The position numbers were made by a program, and so were the translations under genes. A stretch of DNA of 32,259 nucleotides, from contig JAGGUP010000064.1 of NCBI GenBank assembly GCA_021158405.1, positions 1 through 32,259 of the forward strand, given 5' to 3'. Within the stretch, counting starts at the first letter, position 1. Every line of letters begins with the position of its first letter. Below are positions 17,495 through 25,713 of the stretch, piece after piece. This stretch comes from Bacteroidales bacterium. Its GTDB lineage: Bacteria > Bacteroidota > Bacteroidia > Bacteroidales > UBA12170. The notes below the pieces were generated by a model. The model worked only from the letters and a program-made list of their open reading frames with translations. It made no database searches and was not told where the DNA came from.

Positions 17495-17578
17495 CTATAT
17501 TTTTATTAAGCCTGTCACCTGATATGCGTTGACGTCGCCATCCTTTTGCGTTAACATATTTATTCTGGATAGTTTCAT
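17495..17578 (-). CDS. Possible 27-codon ORF filling the debranching enzyme-GT4 gap
   Basis: An ATG at 17578 overlaps the TGA stop of the debranching enzyme as ATGA. The frame runs 27 codons (MKLSRINMLTQKDGDVNAYQ and seven more) to a TAG that ends 4 bp before the GT4 start. The fit at both ends is what a translationally coupled small gene would show. The middle of the stretch is also clearly more GC-rich than neighbouring gaps. Against it, 27 open codons can occur by chance. A second frame (N-A-K-G-W-R-R-Q-R...) is also open across the region and stops in an ATGA overlap with the GT4 start. No family recognised. Confidence 0.3.
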   Translation of the reverse strand: MKLSRINMLTQKDGDVNAYQVTGLIKI

Positions 17579-19539
17579 ATATGCTTAGATTTAAAAGTGT
17601 TAATTTCAATTTGATACATCAAGCTTAAAATAGCGGAAACACTCCAGGCTTGTGAAACACCACCTTTTCCTTCGTGGGGTGGATCTCCATTGTAAAGCTC
17701 CGAAACACTCCCAATTCCATGCTCCACCATCACTTCTTCGAAACGATCTAAAATAGTTTGTATATCACCCAATCCGCTTTTTCCATATAAATGAAATAAA
17801 ACATCCGTATAAGGAATTAACAGCCAAGGCCATACAGCACCATTGTGATAAGAATTATCTCTGATTTCGATATTTCCTTCGTATTTGGATTTATATTTTG
17901 GATTTTTTGGAGATAAACCCCGAATACCACGAGGAGTTAACAATTCTTGTTTTACAACATCAAGAATAAATTTCTTCAAAGAATCAGCCATGGGTGAAAA
18001 TGGCAATGATGCTGCAATTAACATATTAGGACGAACATCCCATGAAATCTCCTTCTCGTTTGAATAATCAGCCAAATAATTATGCTTAATATCTGTAAAC
18101 GTTTCGAGAAAGCTTTTTCCAATCAAATCCAAGGAAAGATTAATTGTTTCGTCGCTTGTCTTTTTTCCAAATTGCGATTCCAAAGATTGGTATAAAGCAA
18201 TAGCATTGTACCAAAGCGCATTGATTTCAACAGCATATCCAGAACGTGGTGTAACTGCTTTGTCGAATAGAATGGCATCCATCCAAGTTAATGGTACATT
18301 TTCTTTAGCAGCATAAATAAGTCCATTATCAGTCATATGAACACCCAATTCATCGTTTCCATGTTGATAAGCTTCCAAAACAGCTAACATTGGTTTCTTA
18401 TATTTCCTCCAAACCTTCCGAGCATCTTTTGTGAAATAAATATATTTCTGTAAAGCCCAAAAAAACCACAAGGAAGTATCTGCAGAAAAATAATCTATTT
18501 TAGAAGCGGTGCTTCTATTAGGAAAAAAACCATTCTTTAGTTTTGAAACCCAGGTATCCATAATACTGATAAATCTCTTTTCCTCTCCCAAAGCCAAAGT
18601 TAACCCCGGAAGGGAAATAAAAGTATCACGTCCCCAGCTGCCATACCACGGTAATCCTGCAGCAATCTTGGTATTCCCGTCTTGTTCAATTAAGAATTGC
18701 TGAGCTGCATTTTTTAAATTATTCTTAAAACTATCGCGAGGAATACGTTTTTTCACTTGCTGATTAAATTGGCGAGTAAAAGTTGTAGGCGTTCCTTCTT
18801 CTATGCTCGCCTGCAATATAACGCTCTCTCCCTTTTTGATAGTAAACTCAAAATCACCGGGAGCTAATAAATCTTCATGCCCTTTGTATCCTCGTTTTAT
18901 ATCTTTCATATATTCAAAATCGAGATACCAATCCGGATGATGAACATATTCTACTTCTTTTGAAAATTGTAAATACAAAGGAGTAAAACCAGGATATATT
19001 TGCATTTTAGTTCCCTTATTAACTTCTTCGTAGGAAGTATCCGCTTTTGTATTCGCTTTAGTAAGATGGTGAATATTTCTATAAGCGAGCAGTGGTTTGA
19101 TTCGGAAAATAGTCTTAGAACTGGCTTCTAACAAAGTATATTTCACAAACATACTCGCCTTTTTATCACTAAAAATACTTTCAACAGAAAGAACAACTCC
19201 ACCCACACGATAAGTAATTTTAGGAATAGGATCAGTAATATATTCGCGCATATATTTATGTCCTTTTGGATTATACTCGCCCCCTTTGTACTTATGTATA
19301 CCTAAATTAAATGAGGCGTCGTGTTGTATTACTGTCAAATCTAAAGAGGAGAGTAACACATGATTCTCATTACCAAAATTAGGTTGAGGAACTACAAGAA
19401 GACCGTGATATTTCCTTGTATTACAACCAATTACTGTACTACTAGCATAAGAGCCACTTCTGTTAGTTCTAACAAACTCCTTTTGTAAAGCGAAACTTAA
19501 ATTGGTTAAATGTTTTTTGTCAAAATGAATGTAACTCAT
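17575..19539 (-). CDS. Glycogen debranching enzyme, amylo-alpha-1,6-glucosidase (GH133)
   Basis: The 654-residue protein has an N-terminal beta-rich GDE domain (residues about 15-260, starting EFVRTNRSGSYASSTVIGCN and TRKYHGLLV). A C-terminal (alpha/alpha)6 catalytic domain follows. Key motifs are LPWYGSWGRDTFISLPGL with D305, NSYHNGAVWPWLLIPY, and SELYNGDPPHEGKGGVSQAW near the C-terminus, where the second acidic residue lies. The enzyme hydrolyses alpha-1,6-linked glucosyl residues at branch points after phosphorylase has shortened the outer chains. This fits the phosphorylase module encoded downstream. There is no signal peptide. It is the first gene of the cluster, with a good -7 box about 54 bp upstream. 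Confidence 0.94.
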   Translation of the reverse strand: MSYIHFDKKHLTNLSFALQKEFVRTNRSGSYASSTVIGCNTRKYHGLLVVPQPNFGNENHVLLSSLDLTVIQHDASFNLGIHKYKGGEYNPKGHKYMREYITDPIPKITYRVGGVVLSVESIFSDKKASMFVKYTLLEASSKTIFRIKPLLAYRNIHHLTKANTKADTSYEEVNKGTKMQIYPGFTPLYLQFSKEVEYVHHPDWYLDFEYMKDIKRGYKGHEDLLAPGDFEFTIKKGESVILQASIEEGTPTTFTRQFNQQVKKRIPRDSFKNNLKNAAQQFLIEQDGNTKIAAGLPWYGSWGRDTFISLPGLTLALGEEKRFISIMDTWVSKLKNGFFPNRSTASKIDYFSADTSLWFFWALQKYIYFTKDARKVWRKYKKPMLAVLEAYQHGNDELGVHMTDNGLIYAAKENVPLTWMDAILFDKAVTPRSGYAVEINALWYNAIALYQSLESQFGKKTSDETINLSLDLIGKSFLETFTDIKHNYLADYSNEKEISWDVRPNMLIAASLPFSPMADSLKKFILDVVKQELLTPRGIRGLSPKNPKYKSKYEGNIEIRDNSYHNGAVWPWLLIPYTDVLFHLYGKSGLGDIQTILDRFEEVMVEHGIGSVSELYNGDPPHEGKGGVSQAWSVSAILSLMYQIEINTFKSKHI

Positions 19540-19592
19540 TAATAAATCCTTATATTAAAAATTACGTAATAATAATCAAAATTAATTGAGTA

Positions 19593-19600
19593 CAAAGATA
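19593..19600 (-). promoter_or_regulatory. Putative Bacteroidota -7 promoter box for the glucan cluster
   Basis: On the minus strand the sequence TATCTTTG matches the phylum consensus TAnnTTTG exactly, 53 bp upstream of the debranching-enzyme start at 19539. No clear TTG -33 element is found at the usual 19-21 bp spacing, so activation by a regulator is possible. A 7-bp inverted repeat (19618-19638) lies just upstream, where such a regulator could bind. Confidence 0.45.
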
Positions 19601-19617
19601 CCTAATTTTCTAGTAAT

Positions 19618-19638
19618 TTAGATTAGTTCCAAATCTAA
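19618..19638. promoter_or_regulatory. 7-bp inverted repeat in the divergent promoter region
   Basis: TTAGATT at 19618-19624 and AATCTAA at 19632-19638 are separated by AGTTCCA. The dyad sits 18 bp upstream of the putative -7 box for the glucan cluster and about 130 bp upstream of the asparaginase-like gene. The size and place suit a dimeric regulator, but short AT-rich dyads also arise by chance. Confidence 0.3.
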
Positions 19639-19769
19639 TTTAACAAAAAAATAATATGCAAACGATTGCTGTTCAGAAGAAAAACATTTTCTACATCAAG
19701 GGCATTAATAATCTTGAATGAAAATGAAAGACAAGAGAATTGTTTAGCTTTGTGTGGAAAAAAACACCC

Positions 19770-20258
19770 ATGAATATTACACTCATTCAAACTGGAGGAA
19801 CTATTGATAAAGACTATCCTAAATCCATAAATGGCTGGGCTTTTGAAATTGGAGATCCTGCTTTTTTAAGGATAATTAAAAAGCTGCCTAATACGATTAA
19901 ATGGGAAACGATTCCTTTGCTAAAAAAAGACAGTACTGAATTAACATCAGAAGATAGAACGGAAATTGCAAAAGCTTGTCAAAAAACATCCAATGCTAAG
20001 ATTATTATAACTCATGGAACCGATACCTTATTAGAAACGGCTTTAGCATTGAGTTCCATAAAGAATAAAACAATCATACTTACGGGTTCGATGCGACCTG
20101 AACGTTTTAGTAATTCGGATGCGGATCTTAACTTTGGTATGGCTTTGGCTGGTGTTCAAACACTTCCATCGTGTATTTATATTGCCATTCAAGGAATAAT
20201 AAGCCCTTATAATAAACTGGGAAGAAATTTAGAAACGGGACTTTATTTTATTAAATAA
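19770..20258 (+). CDS. Half-size asparaginase (N-terminal asparaginase domain only)
   Basis: I choose the ATG at 19770 (162 residues, MNITLIQTGGTIDKDYPK), because a TTG start at 19740 adds ten residues before the first beta-strand. The protein keeps the catalytic elements of the bacterial asparaginase N-terminal domain: T11 in TGGTID, T84-D85 in THGTDTLLETA, TGSMRP (105-110) and a possible active-site lysine, K149, in YNKLGRN. Normal asparaginases have about 330 residues and a C-terminal domain that completes the active site of a neighbouring subunit. Here the frame ends cleanly after LETGLYFIK, so this is a short family type, not an obvious truncation. It may hydrolyse asparagine or a related amide, but this is uncertain. 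The PLP enzyme starts 8 bp downstream. Confidence 0.85.
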   Translation: MNITLIQTGGTIDKDYPKSINGWAFEIGDPAFLRIIKKLPNTIKWETIPLLKKDSTELTSEDRTEIAKACQKTSNAKIIITHGTDTLLETALALSSIKNKTIILTGSMRPERFSNSDADLNFGMALAGVQTLPSCIYIAIQGIISPYNKLGRNLETGLYFIK

Positions 20259-20266
20259 TTAGAACA

Positions 20267-21214
20267 ATGATACCAACACCAACCATAACAGAGCTAATAA
20301 AAGCCAGAAAAAACCTTGCAAATTACATTCATCAAACACCCGTTTTTCAATCTACTGCATTGAATGAAATGACTGGTGCCCAACTTTTTTTTAAAGCTGA
20401 GAATTTACAAAAAATGGGAGCTTTTAAGATGCGTGGCGCTATGTATGCAACGCTACAACTCACCAAAGAAGAACAGCAAAAAGGAATCGCTACTCATTCT
20501 TCCGGAAATTTCGCACAAGCAATGGCTCTGAGTGCCAAATTATTAGGGATTCCAGCTTGGGCTGTTATGCCATCCAATGCACCTCAAGTAAAAAAAGCAG
20601 CTGTGGCTTCTTATGGAGCTACAATTATTGAATGCGAGCCTACTTTAGAAGCTCGAGAAACCACACTGCAAAAAGTAGTAGATCAACATCAATGCACGGC
20701 ACTTCACCCTTACAACGATATCGACGTTATATTAGGAAATAGTACAGCCACTCAAGAACTTTTGGAGCAAATCGATGCTTTAGATTTTATTATCTCGCCA
20801 GTTGGCGGAGGTGGTTTAATCTCTGGAACTGCGCTGGCTGCCCATTATTTATCTCCAAAAACAAAAGTAATTGGAGCAGAACCAAAATTAGCCGATGATG
20901 CTTTTCGATCTTTACAAACAGGAGTTATTCAGCCTCCTCTAAAACCATTGACAATTGCAGATGGACTTAGAACTGCTCTGGGAACTATTACTTTTCAATT
21001 TATTCAGCAGTATGTTGATGAAATTAAACTAGCAGAAGAAGACGAAATAATTGAAGCAATGCGATTAATTTGGGAAAGAATGAAAATAATAGTGGAACCT
21101 TCAAGTGCTATTACACTTGCCATTGTGTTAAAAAATAAAGATTATTTTAAAAATAAACGAATTGGCTTAATACTCTCGGGTGGAAATGTGGATTTAGGAA
21201 AACTCCCATTTTAG
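20267..21214 (+). CDS. Serine racemase / threonine dehydratase-like PLP enzyme (fold type II)
   Basis: The 315-residue enzyme has the PLP Schiff-base lysine K54 in KMGAFKMRGA, the cofactor loop SSGNFAQA (77-84), the phosphate-binding GGGGL (179-183) and SGGN near the C-terminus. GAEPKLADDAF carries E204, A208 and D210 with the spacing of the serine racemase metal site. S78 matches the racemase second catalytic base. It lacks the C-terminal regulatory ACT domain of biosynthetic threonine deaminase, so racemisation or ammonia-lyase action on serine, threonine or 3-hydroxyaspartate is most likely. The usual histidine of SSGNHxQ is phenylalanine (F81). It follows the asparaginase-like gene by 8 bp, suggesting a joint role in aspartate or hydroxy-amino-acid turnover. 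It ends 6 bp from the convergent MerR gene. Confidence 0.9.
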   Translation: MIPTPTITELIKARKNLANYIHQTPVFQSTALNEMTGAQLFFKAENLQKMGAFKMRGAMYATLQLTKEEQQKGIATHSSGNFAQAMALSAKLLGIPAWAVMPSNAPQVKKAAVASYGATIIECEPTLEARETTLQKVVDQHQCTALHPYNDIDVILGNSTATQELLEQIDALDFIISPVGGGGLISGTALAAHYLSPKTKVIGAEPKLADDAFRSLQTGVIQPPLKPLTIADGLRTALGTITFQFIQQYVDEIKLAEEDEIIEAMRLIWERMKIIVEPSSAITLAIVLKNKDYFKNKRIGLILSGGNVDLGKLPF

Positions 21215-21220
21215 GAATTA

Positions 21221-21547
21221 TTAAATCTCTTGCTCTAAATCGACAAGAAAAGAGCGTATATTCTTTAATCGCTTGACTAATTCAAAGTTTTCGTTGAGCT
21301 CATCCTCTTTTTGTCTCAGCTTTTGCTTAGCGCCCTGTAGCGTATAGCCTCTCTCTTTTACAAGATGAAATATCAAATGAAAATTATCAACATCCTTTGG
21401 CGTAAAGAAACGTGTACCCTTTTTATTCTTTTTAGGTTTAATTATTGAGAATTCACTTTCCCAAAAACGGATCAATGACTGGTTAACGCCAAACATTCTG
21501 CCCACTTCACCAATGGAATAATACAATTTATCTTTTGGATGTTCCAT
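21221..21547 (-). CDS. MerR-family transcriptional regulator
   Basis: A 108-residue protein with a winged helix-turn-helix of the MerR type in residues about 8-75: YYSIGEVGRMFGVNQSLIRFWE, then a wing with GTRFFTPKDVDNF, and a second helix pair ending KERGYTLQGAKQKL. The last 30 residues form a short helix (LNENFELVKRLKNIRSFLVD) that should dimerise. There is no effector domain or metal-binding cysteine. It starts 3 bp after the stop of the M23 peptidase gene and is surely co-transcribed with it. The pairing next to alaS is common in Bacteroidota. Its target genes are unknown. Confidence 0.93.
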   Translation of the reverse strand: MEHPKDKLYYSIGEVGRMFGVNQSLIRFWESEFSIIKPKKNKKGTRFFTPKDVDNFHLIFHLVKERGYTLQGAKQKLRQKEDELNENFELVKRLKNIRSFLVDLEQEI

Positions 21548-21550
21548 AAT

Positions 21551-22525
21551 CTATTTAGAAACGTTAGCAACAGAATAATTAGCTAACTTTATAATTTCAT
21601 CGTAATCTTCAACGTTTAAGTCATTGAAAAAATAATAAATAGGATTGACTCGTTTATCATTTTTACGAACTTCATAATGTAAATGCGGACCCGTTGACAA
21701 ACCTGTATTTCCCACAAAACCAATAATTTGCCCACGTTTTATATGTTGACCTTTTCTTACATTAATCTTATTTAAATGAGCATAAACCGTCATATATCCA
21801 TAACCATGATCAATTTTAATAATATTGCCATAACCATAATTAGAATGGGTTGACTGAACAACTATGCCATCACCTGAAGCATATACATCCGTACCAAGTG
21901 GTGCAGCAAAATCAATCCCTTCATGAAAGATCTTTGTCTTATATATAGGATGAATCCTATACCCATAAAATGCAGATATTCTACTTTTATATTTATCGCT
22001 AATAGGCTGAATAGCAGGGATACAAGCCATCATTTTTTCTTTATTCCTAGCCATTTCAAACACCTCATCAAAAGATTTGGATTGCACATACATTTTATTA
22101 CTTAGCTCATCCACTTTCTTAGAAGTATAAAGAATAAGATCAGAATTCTTAAACCCTCTAAGTTTAGAATAGCGATCTGTGCCTCCAATACCGGCTTCTC
22201 GAATTTCTTCAGGAACAGGTTCTGCCTCAAAAATTACACGGTAAATATTGTCGTCTCTTTCTTGCAAATCTTTGGCTACATTATCCAAACGCTCCAAACG
22301 ATCATTCAAAATAGAAAATTGTAACTTAAATTGATCAAGTTCACGTTCTTGAATCAATTCTTTAGGTGATTTAAAAAAATTAAATGAAATAGCTAAAATA
22401 AGCACAGCGAAAAACAAGCCTGAAAAAATTATGGAAATGACTCTCACCAATCCTGATCTCAAAGTAGGCTTAATTAATTCGTATTGTAGATTTACCTCAT
22501 TAAAGCGATATGTATTTTTCGCCAT
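21551..22525 (-). CDS. Membrane-anchored M23 (LytM-type) peptidoglycan endopeptidase
   Basis: The 324-residue protein has a short cytoplasmic start, a transmembrane helix at residues about 29-50 and a coiled coil at about 55-95. A C-terminal LytM domain spans about 180-300. The zinc ligands are H201 and D205 in FHEGIDFAAP and H283 in PHLHYEV. H250 in YAHL and H281 are the expected catalytic histidines, so the domain looks active. It should cut peptide cross-links in the periplasm during growth or division. The coiled coil resembles regulators of amidase activity, but intact ligands argue for real hydrolase function. It shares its upstream region with the divergent alaS gene. Confidence 0.92.
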   Translation of the reverse strand: MAKNTYRFNEVNLQYELIKPTLRSGLVRVISIIFSGLFFAVLILAISFNFFKSPKELIQERELDQFKLQFSILNDRLERLDNVAKDLQERDDNIYRVIFEAEPVPEEIREAGIGGTDRYSKLRGFKNSDLILYTSKKVDELSNKMYVQSKSFDEVFEMARNKEKMMACIPAIQPISDKYKSRISAFYGYRIHPIYKTKIFHEGIDFAAPLGTDVYASGDGIVVQSTHSNYGYGNIIKIDHGYGYMTVYAHLNKINVRKGQHIKRGQIIGFVGNTGLSTGPHLHYEVRKNDKRVNPIYYFFNDLNVEDYDEIIKLANYSVANVSK

Positions 22526-22566
22526 AGACTTTCAATTCCTCTAAATAAAAATGTAATAACAAGCCA

Positions 22567-22574
22567 CAAATTTA
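22567..22574 (-). promoter_or_regulatory. Putative -7 promoter box for the M23-merR pair
   Basis: TAAATTTG on the minus strand matches TAnnTTTG, 41 bp upstream of the peptidase start. A second copy of the same octamer lies at 22586-22593. No convincing -33 TTG at standard spacing is seen for either. Confidence 0.35.
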
Positions 22575-22596
22575 GTGTTTTAAACCAAATTTACTC

Positions 22597-22604
22597 TATT
22601 TTTG
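22597..22604 (+). promoter_or_regulatory. Putative -7 promoter box for alaS
   Basis: TATTTTTG on the plus strand matches TAnnTTTG, 83 bp upstream of the alaS start, leaving a leader of about 75 nt. There is no clear -33 element. The box lies next to those of the divergent peptidase gene. Confidence 0.3.
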
Positions 22605-22687
22605 TGTCGATTTTTTTCAACAGACTAATTGTGTATAAAAAACCTTTAAATACTGGTTATTAATTAGTCGCAAGAACTTCAAACACT

Positions 22688-25309
22688 ATGAAAGCAAAAG
22701 AAATTAGGACGAAATTTTTAGAGTTTTTTGAATCTAAGCAACATAAAATTGTTCCCTCTGCCCCACTGGTAGTCAAAAACGACCCAACATTGATGTTTAT
22801 TAATGCAGGAATGAACCAATTTAAAGATATTTTTTTAGGTCACGGCCATTCAGAGAGTAAGCGTGTAGCTGACACTCAAAAATGTCTGCGCGTAAGTGGA
22901 AAACACAACGATTTAGACGAAGTTGGACATGATACTTATCATCACACCTTGTTCGAAATGCTAGGCAACTGGTCCTTTGGTGATTACTTTAAAAAAGAGG
23001 CTATTGCTTGGGCTTGGGAGTTACTCACCGAAGTATATGGTCTTGATAAGGAGAGTTTATATGTTACTGTCTTTGAAGGCGATAAAGAAGACGGAACCGC
23101 CTTTGATAAAGAATCTTTTGATTTTTGGAAGGCAATCATACCAGAAGATCACATTTTAAATGGAAATAAAAAAGATAATTTCTGGGAAATGGGTGATAGT
23201 GGCCCTTGCGGTCCCTGTTCTGAAATACATATTGATATACGAACTATAGAAGAAAAAGCAAATATTTCAGGGCGCGATCTTATCAATCAGGATCATCCCG
23301 AAGTAATAGAAATTTGGAATCTTGTCTTTATTGAATTCAATCGAAAAGCAAATGGTCAGTTGGAAACTCTTCCCAATAAACATATCGATACAGGTATGGG
23401 ATTTGAAAGGCTTACAATGGCTATTCAAGGTGTTCGATCCAACTACGATACAGATATTTTTCAACCCATTATTCAAACTATTGCAAAAGAAACCGGTTTT
23501 GAATATGGCAAGGATAAAAAGAAGGATATCGCTATGCGGGTTGTCGCAGATCATATCAGAGCTTTGGCTTTTACAATTGCTGATGGTCAATTACCTTCCA
23601 ATGTTGGTGCTGGTTATGTCATTCGACGAATACTTCGTAGAGCAGTGCGATATGCTTATTCCTTCTTAGATAAAAAAGAAGCATTTATGTATAAAGTCTT
23701 GCCTGTTTTAATTCAAGAAATGGGCGAAGCTTTTCCCGAATTAATTAAGCAAGAAAAGCTCATTTCAAAAGTAATTCAAGAAGAGGAAAATTCTTTTTTA
23801 AATACCTTAAGTACTGGTATAATGCGTATTGAAAAGATTATCGAACAGCTTACTTTAAGTGGACAAAAGAGCCTTTCAGGAAAAGATGCCTTCGAACTCT
23901 ACGATACTTTCGGCTTTCCTTTTGATTTAACGGAGCTGATTTTAAAGGAAAATGGGTTTCGTGTCAGCAAAGCTGATTTCGATAAACATATGCGAGAACA
24001 AAAGGCACGTTCAAAACAAGCTTCCATTACTGAAACTGATGATTGGGTGATTGTTTCTGAACAAATAGAAGGAAATGGTTTTGTCGGCTACTCCTTGCTT
24101 TCAACAGAAATAAAAATAGTGAAGTATAGAAAAATTCAAGCAAAAAATACGATTGCCTACCAGCTGGTTTTTAATCAGACTCCTTTTTATGCAGAATCAG
24201 GTGGACAAGTTGGTGACACCGGGTTTATTCAAAACGAAACTGAAACAATTAATATTTTCGATACCAAGAAAGAAAACAACTTAACGGTTCATTATACGAA
24301 TCAGTTACCAAAAAATCCTGAAAATACTTTTCAAGCCCATGTAACTGCAGAGAAAAGATGGATGACGGCCAATAATCACACGGCAGCTCATCTTATGCAT
24401 CATGCACTGCGCGATGTTTTAGGAACTCATGTGGAACAAAAAGGGTCTTATGTAGATGCTGATTATTTACGTTTCGACTTTGCTCATTTTCAGAAAATGA
24501 GTGATGAAGAAATCCTTCAGGTTGAGGATCTTGTAAATCAAGCAATTTGGAACAATGCTCCGGCAAATATTCAAATCGATGTTGATATAAAAGAAGCTGA
24601 AAAACTTGGTGCAATAGCACTTTTTGGTGAGAAATATGGTGACAAAGTACGTGTAGTTCAGTTTGCTGATTCAATAGAATTATGTGGTGGAACCCATGTT
24701 GAAGCAACCGGGCAGATTGGTTTATTCAAGATTATACACGAAAGTGCAATTGCGGCTGGAATTCGTCGTGTTGAAGCTATTACTGGAGAAAAAGCAATTG
24801 CTTATTATAATACTCAAGCAAATGAATTAGACCAAATTAAAGGCTTATTAAAAGGACAAAAAGAGCTGAGTAAAGGGGTTCAAAATTTGTTAGATGAAAA
24901 CAAGAAATTACATAAACAAATTGACGAATTAAATCAGCTAAAAGCCGCAGGAATAAAAGCAGAACTCCTTACCAAAGCTCTCAAAATAAATGGTGTAAAC
25001 ATCATAACATCTACGGTCGATTTGGATGCTAACAATATTAAGAATTTAGTATTTGCACTTTTGAGAGATGCAAAACATACCCTTGTTGCATTGGGTGGAA
25101 AAAGCGATGATAAAGTAACTTTGACAGTAGCTTTAAGCAAGGATTTGATAGATGAAAAAGGCTTAGATGCCGGAAAAATAATTCGTTCTGTTTCAAAAGA
25201 AATTCAAGGCGGTGGCGGTGGTCAAGCTCATTTTGCAACCGCAGGAGGTAAAAATCCAAATGGATTAGAAAAAGCTTATCAATTGATTAAGGAACAAATG
25301 AATAAGTAA
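22688..25309 (+). CDS. alaS: Alanyl-tRNA synthetase
   Basis: This is a full-length (873 residues) class II synthetase that charges tRNA-Ala. The N-terminus (EIRTKFLEFFESKQHKIVPS) and GDSGPCGPCSEIHID belong to the catalytic domain. VGAGYVIRRILRRAVRY marks the tRNA-recognition region. The editing domain has the zinc-type motif HTAAH (H564 and H568) with CGGTH (C666 and H670), which removes mischarged serine and glycine. The C-terminal C-Ala domain ends with the glycine-rich IQGGGGGQAHFATAGG. Nothing is missing or unusual. It is divergent from the M23-merR pair, a common Bacteroidota arrangement. Confidence 0.98.
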   Translation: MKAKEIRTKFLEFFESKQHKIVPSAPLVVKNDPTLMFINAGMNQFKDIFLGHGHSESKRVADTQKCLRVSGKHNDLDEVGHDTYHHTLFEMLGNWSFGDYFKKEAIAWAWELLTEVYGLDKESLYVTVFEGDKEDGTAFDKESFDFWKAIIPEDHILNGNKKDNFWEMGDSGPCGPCSEIHIDIRTIEEKANISGRDLINQDHPEVIEIWNLVFIEFNRKANGQLETLPNKHIDTGMGFERLTMAIQGVRSNYDTDIFQPIIQTIAKETGFEYGKDKKKDIAMRVVADHIRALAFTIADGQLPSNVGAGYVIRRILRRAVRYAYSFLDKKEAFMYKVLPVLIQEMGEAFPELIKQEKLISKVIQEEENSFLNTLSTGIMRIEKIIEQLTLSGQKSLSGKDAFELYDTFGFPFDLTELILKENGFRVSKADFDKHMREQKARSKQASITETDDWVIVSEQIEGNGFVGYSLLSTEIKIVKYRKIQAKNTIAYQLVFNQTPFYAESGGQVGDTGFIQNETETINIFDTKKENNLTVHYTNQLPKNPENTFQAHVTAEKRWMTANNHTAAHLMHHALRDVLGTHVEQKGSYVDADYLRFDFAHFQKMSDEEILQVEDLVNQAIWNNAPANIQIDVDIKEAEKLGAIALFGEKYGDKVRVVQFADSIELCGGTHVEATGQIGLFKIIHESAIAAGIRRVEAITGEKAIAYYNTQANELDQIKGLLKGQKELSKGVQNLLDENKKLHKQIDELNQLKAAGIKAELLTKALKINGVNIITSTVDLDANNIKNLVFALLRDAKHTLVALGGKSDDKVTLTVALSKDLIDEKGLDAGKIIRSVSKEIQGGGGGQAHFATAGGKNPNGLEKAYQLIKEQMNK

Positions 25310-25364
25310 AATTAAAGCCGGCACAGCTGGCGAATTATAAATTAAGACTGAAGAAATAGAAAAA

Positions 25365-25676
25365 ATGGATAGTGGAAACGCTATAATTATTCTAGGGAAA
25401 CAAAATATTTACCCTTGTTATTTCACACAGGTTCTTTCGTTTGTAAATGAAGTAAAAACCATTATTCCATTTCCGAGAAGTGATGATTTTACCAATACAC
25501 TTTTGTGTGTTTTGTCTCATTCTCGTATTCTTAAAATTATGCAAACTGAAATGAAAAAACCTGATTACCAAATTATACGCCGATTTATATCATCAGAATC
25601 TGAGGGATATTTGCTTAAATCAATCTTGGAAAATGTACCCGAAGAAATCCGATTATTGGGATTCTTGAAATCTTAG
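25365..25676 (+). CDS. Small hypothetical protein downstream of alaS
   Basis: A 103-residue product with no signal peptide and no membrane helix. It has a hydrophobic first strand (AIIILGKQNIYPCYF) and an amphipathic C-terminal helix (YLLKSILENVPEEIRLLGFL). The start lies 55 bp after the alaS stop on the same strand, so read-through transcription could express it. I do not recognise a family. The length and composition look protein-like, but with no family match it could be lineage-specific or false. It ends 37 bp from the convergent YigZ gene. Confidence 0.5.
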   Translation: MDSGNAIIILGKQNIYPCYFTQVLSFVNEVKTIIPFPRSDDFTNTLLCVLSHSRILKIMQTEMKKPDYQIIRRFISSESEGYLLKSILENVPEEIRLLGFLKS

Positions 25677-25713
25677 TCTTACCATTCGACTTATTAGTAT
25701 TCCAGGCCCTGTC

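Noticed and set aside
19656-19721. 21-codon plus-strand ORF upstream of the asparaginase-like gene
   Set aside because: It is too short, with no clear coupling or family, and lies in a promoter region. A leader peptide is possible but nothing supports it.
25317-25331. GC-rich hairpin (GCCGGC-ACA-GCTGGC) after alaS
   Set aside because: The stem is 6 bp with a G-T pair and there is no T-run, so it is not a good terminator. It may be a decayed palindromic repeat.
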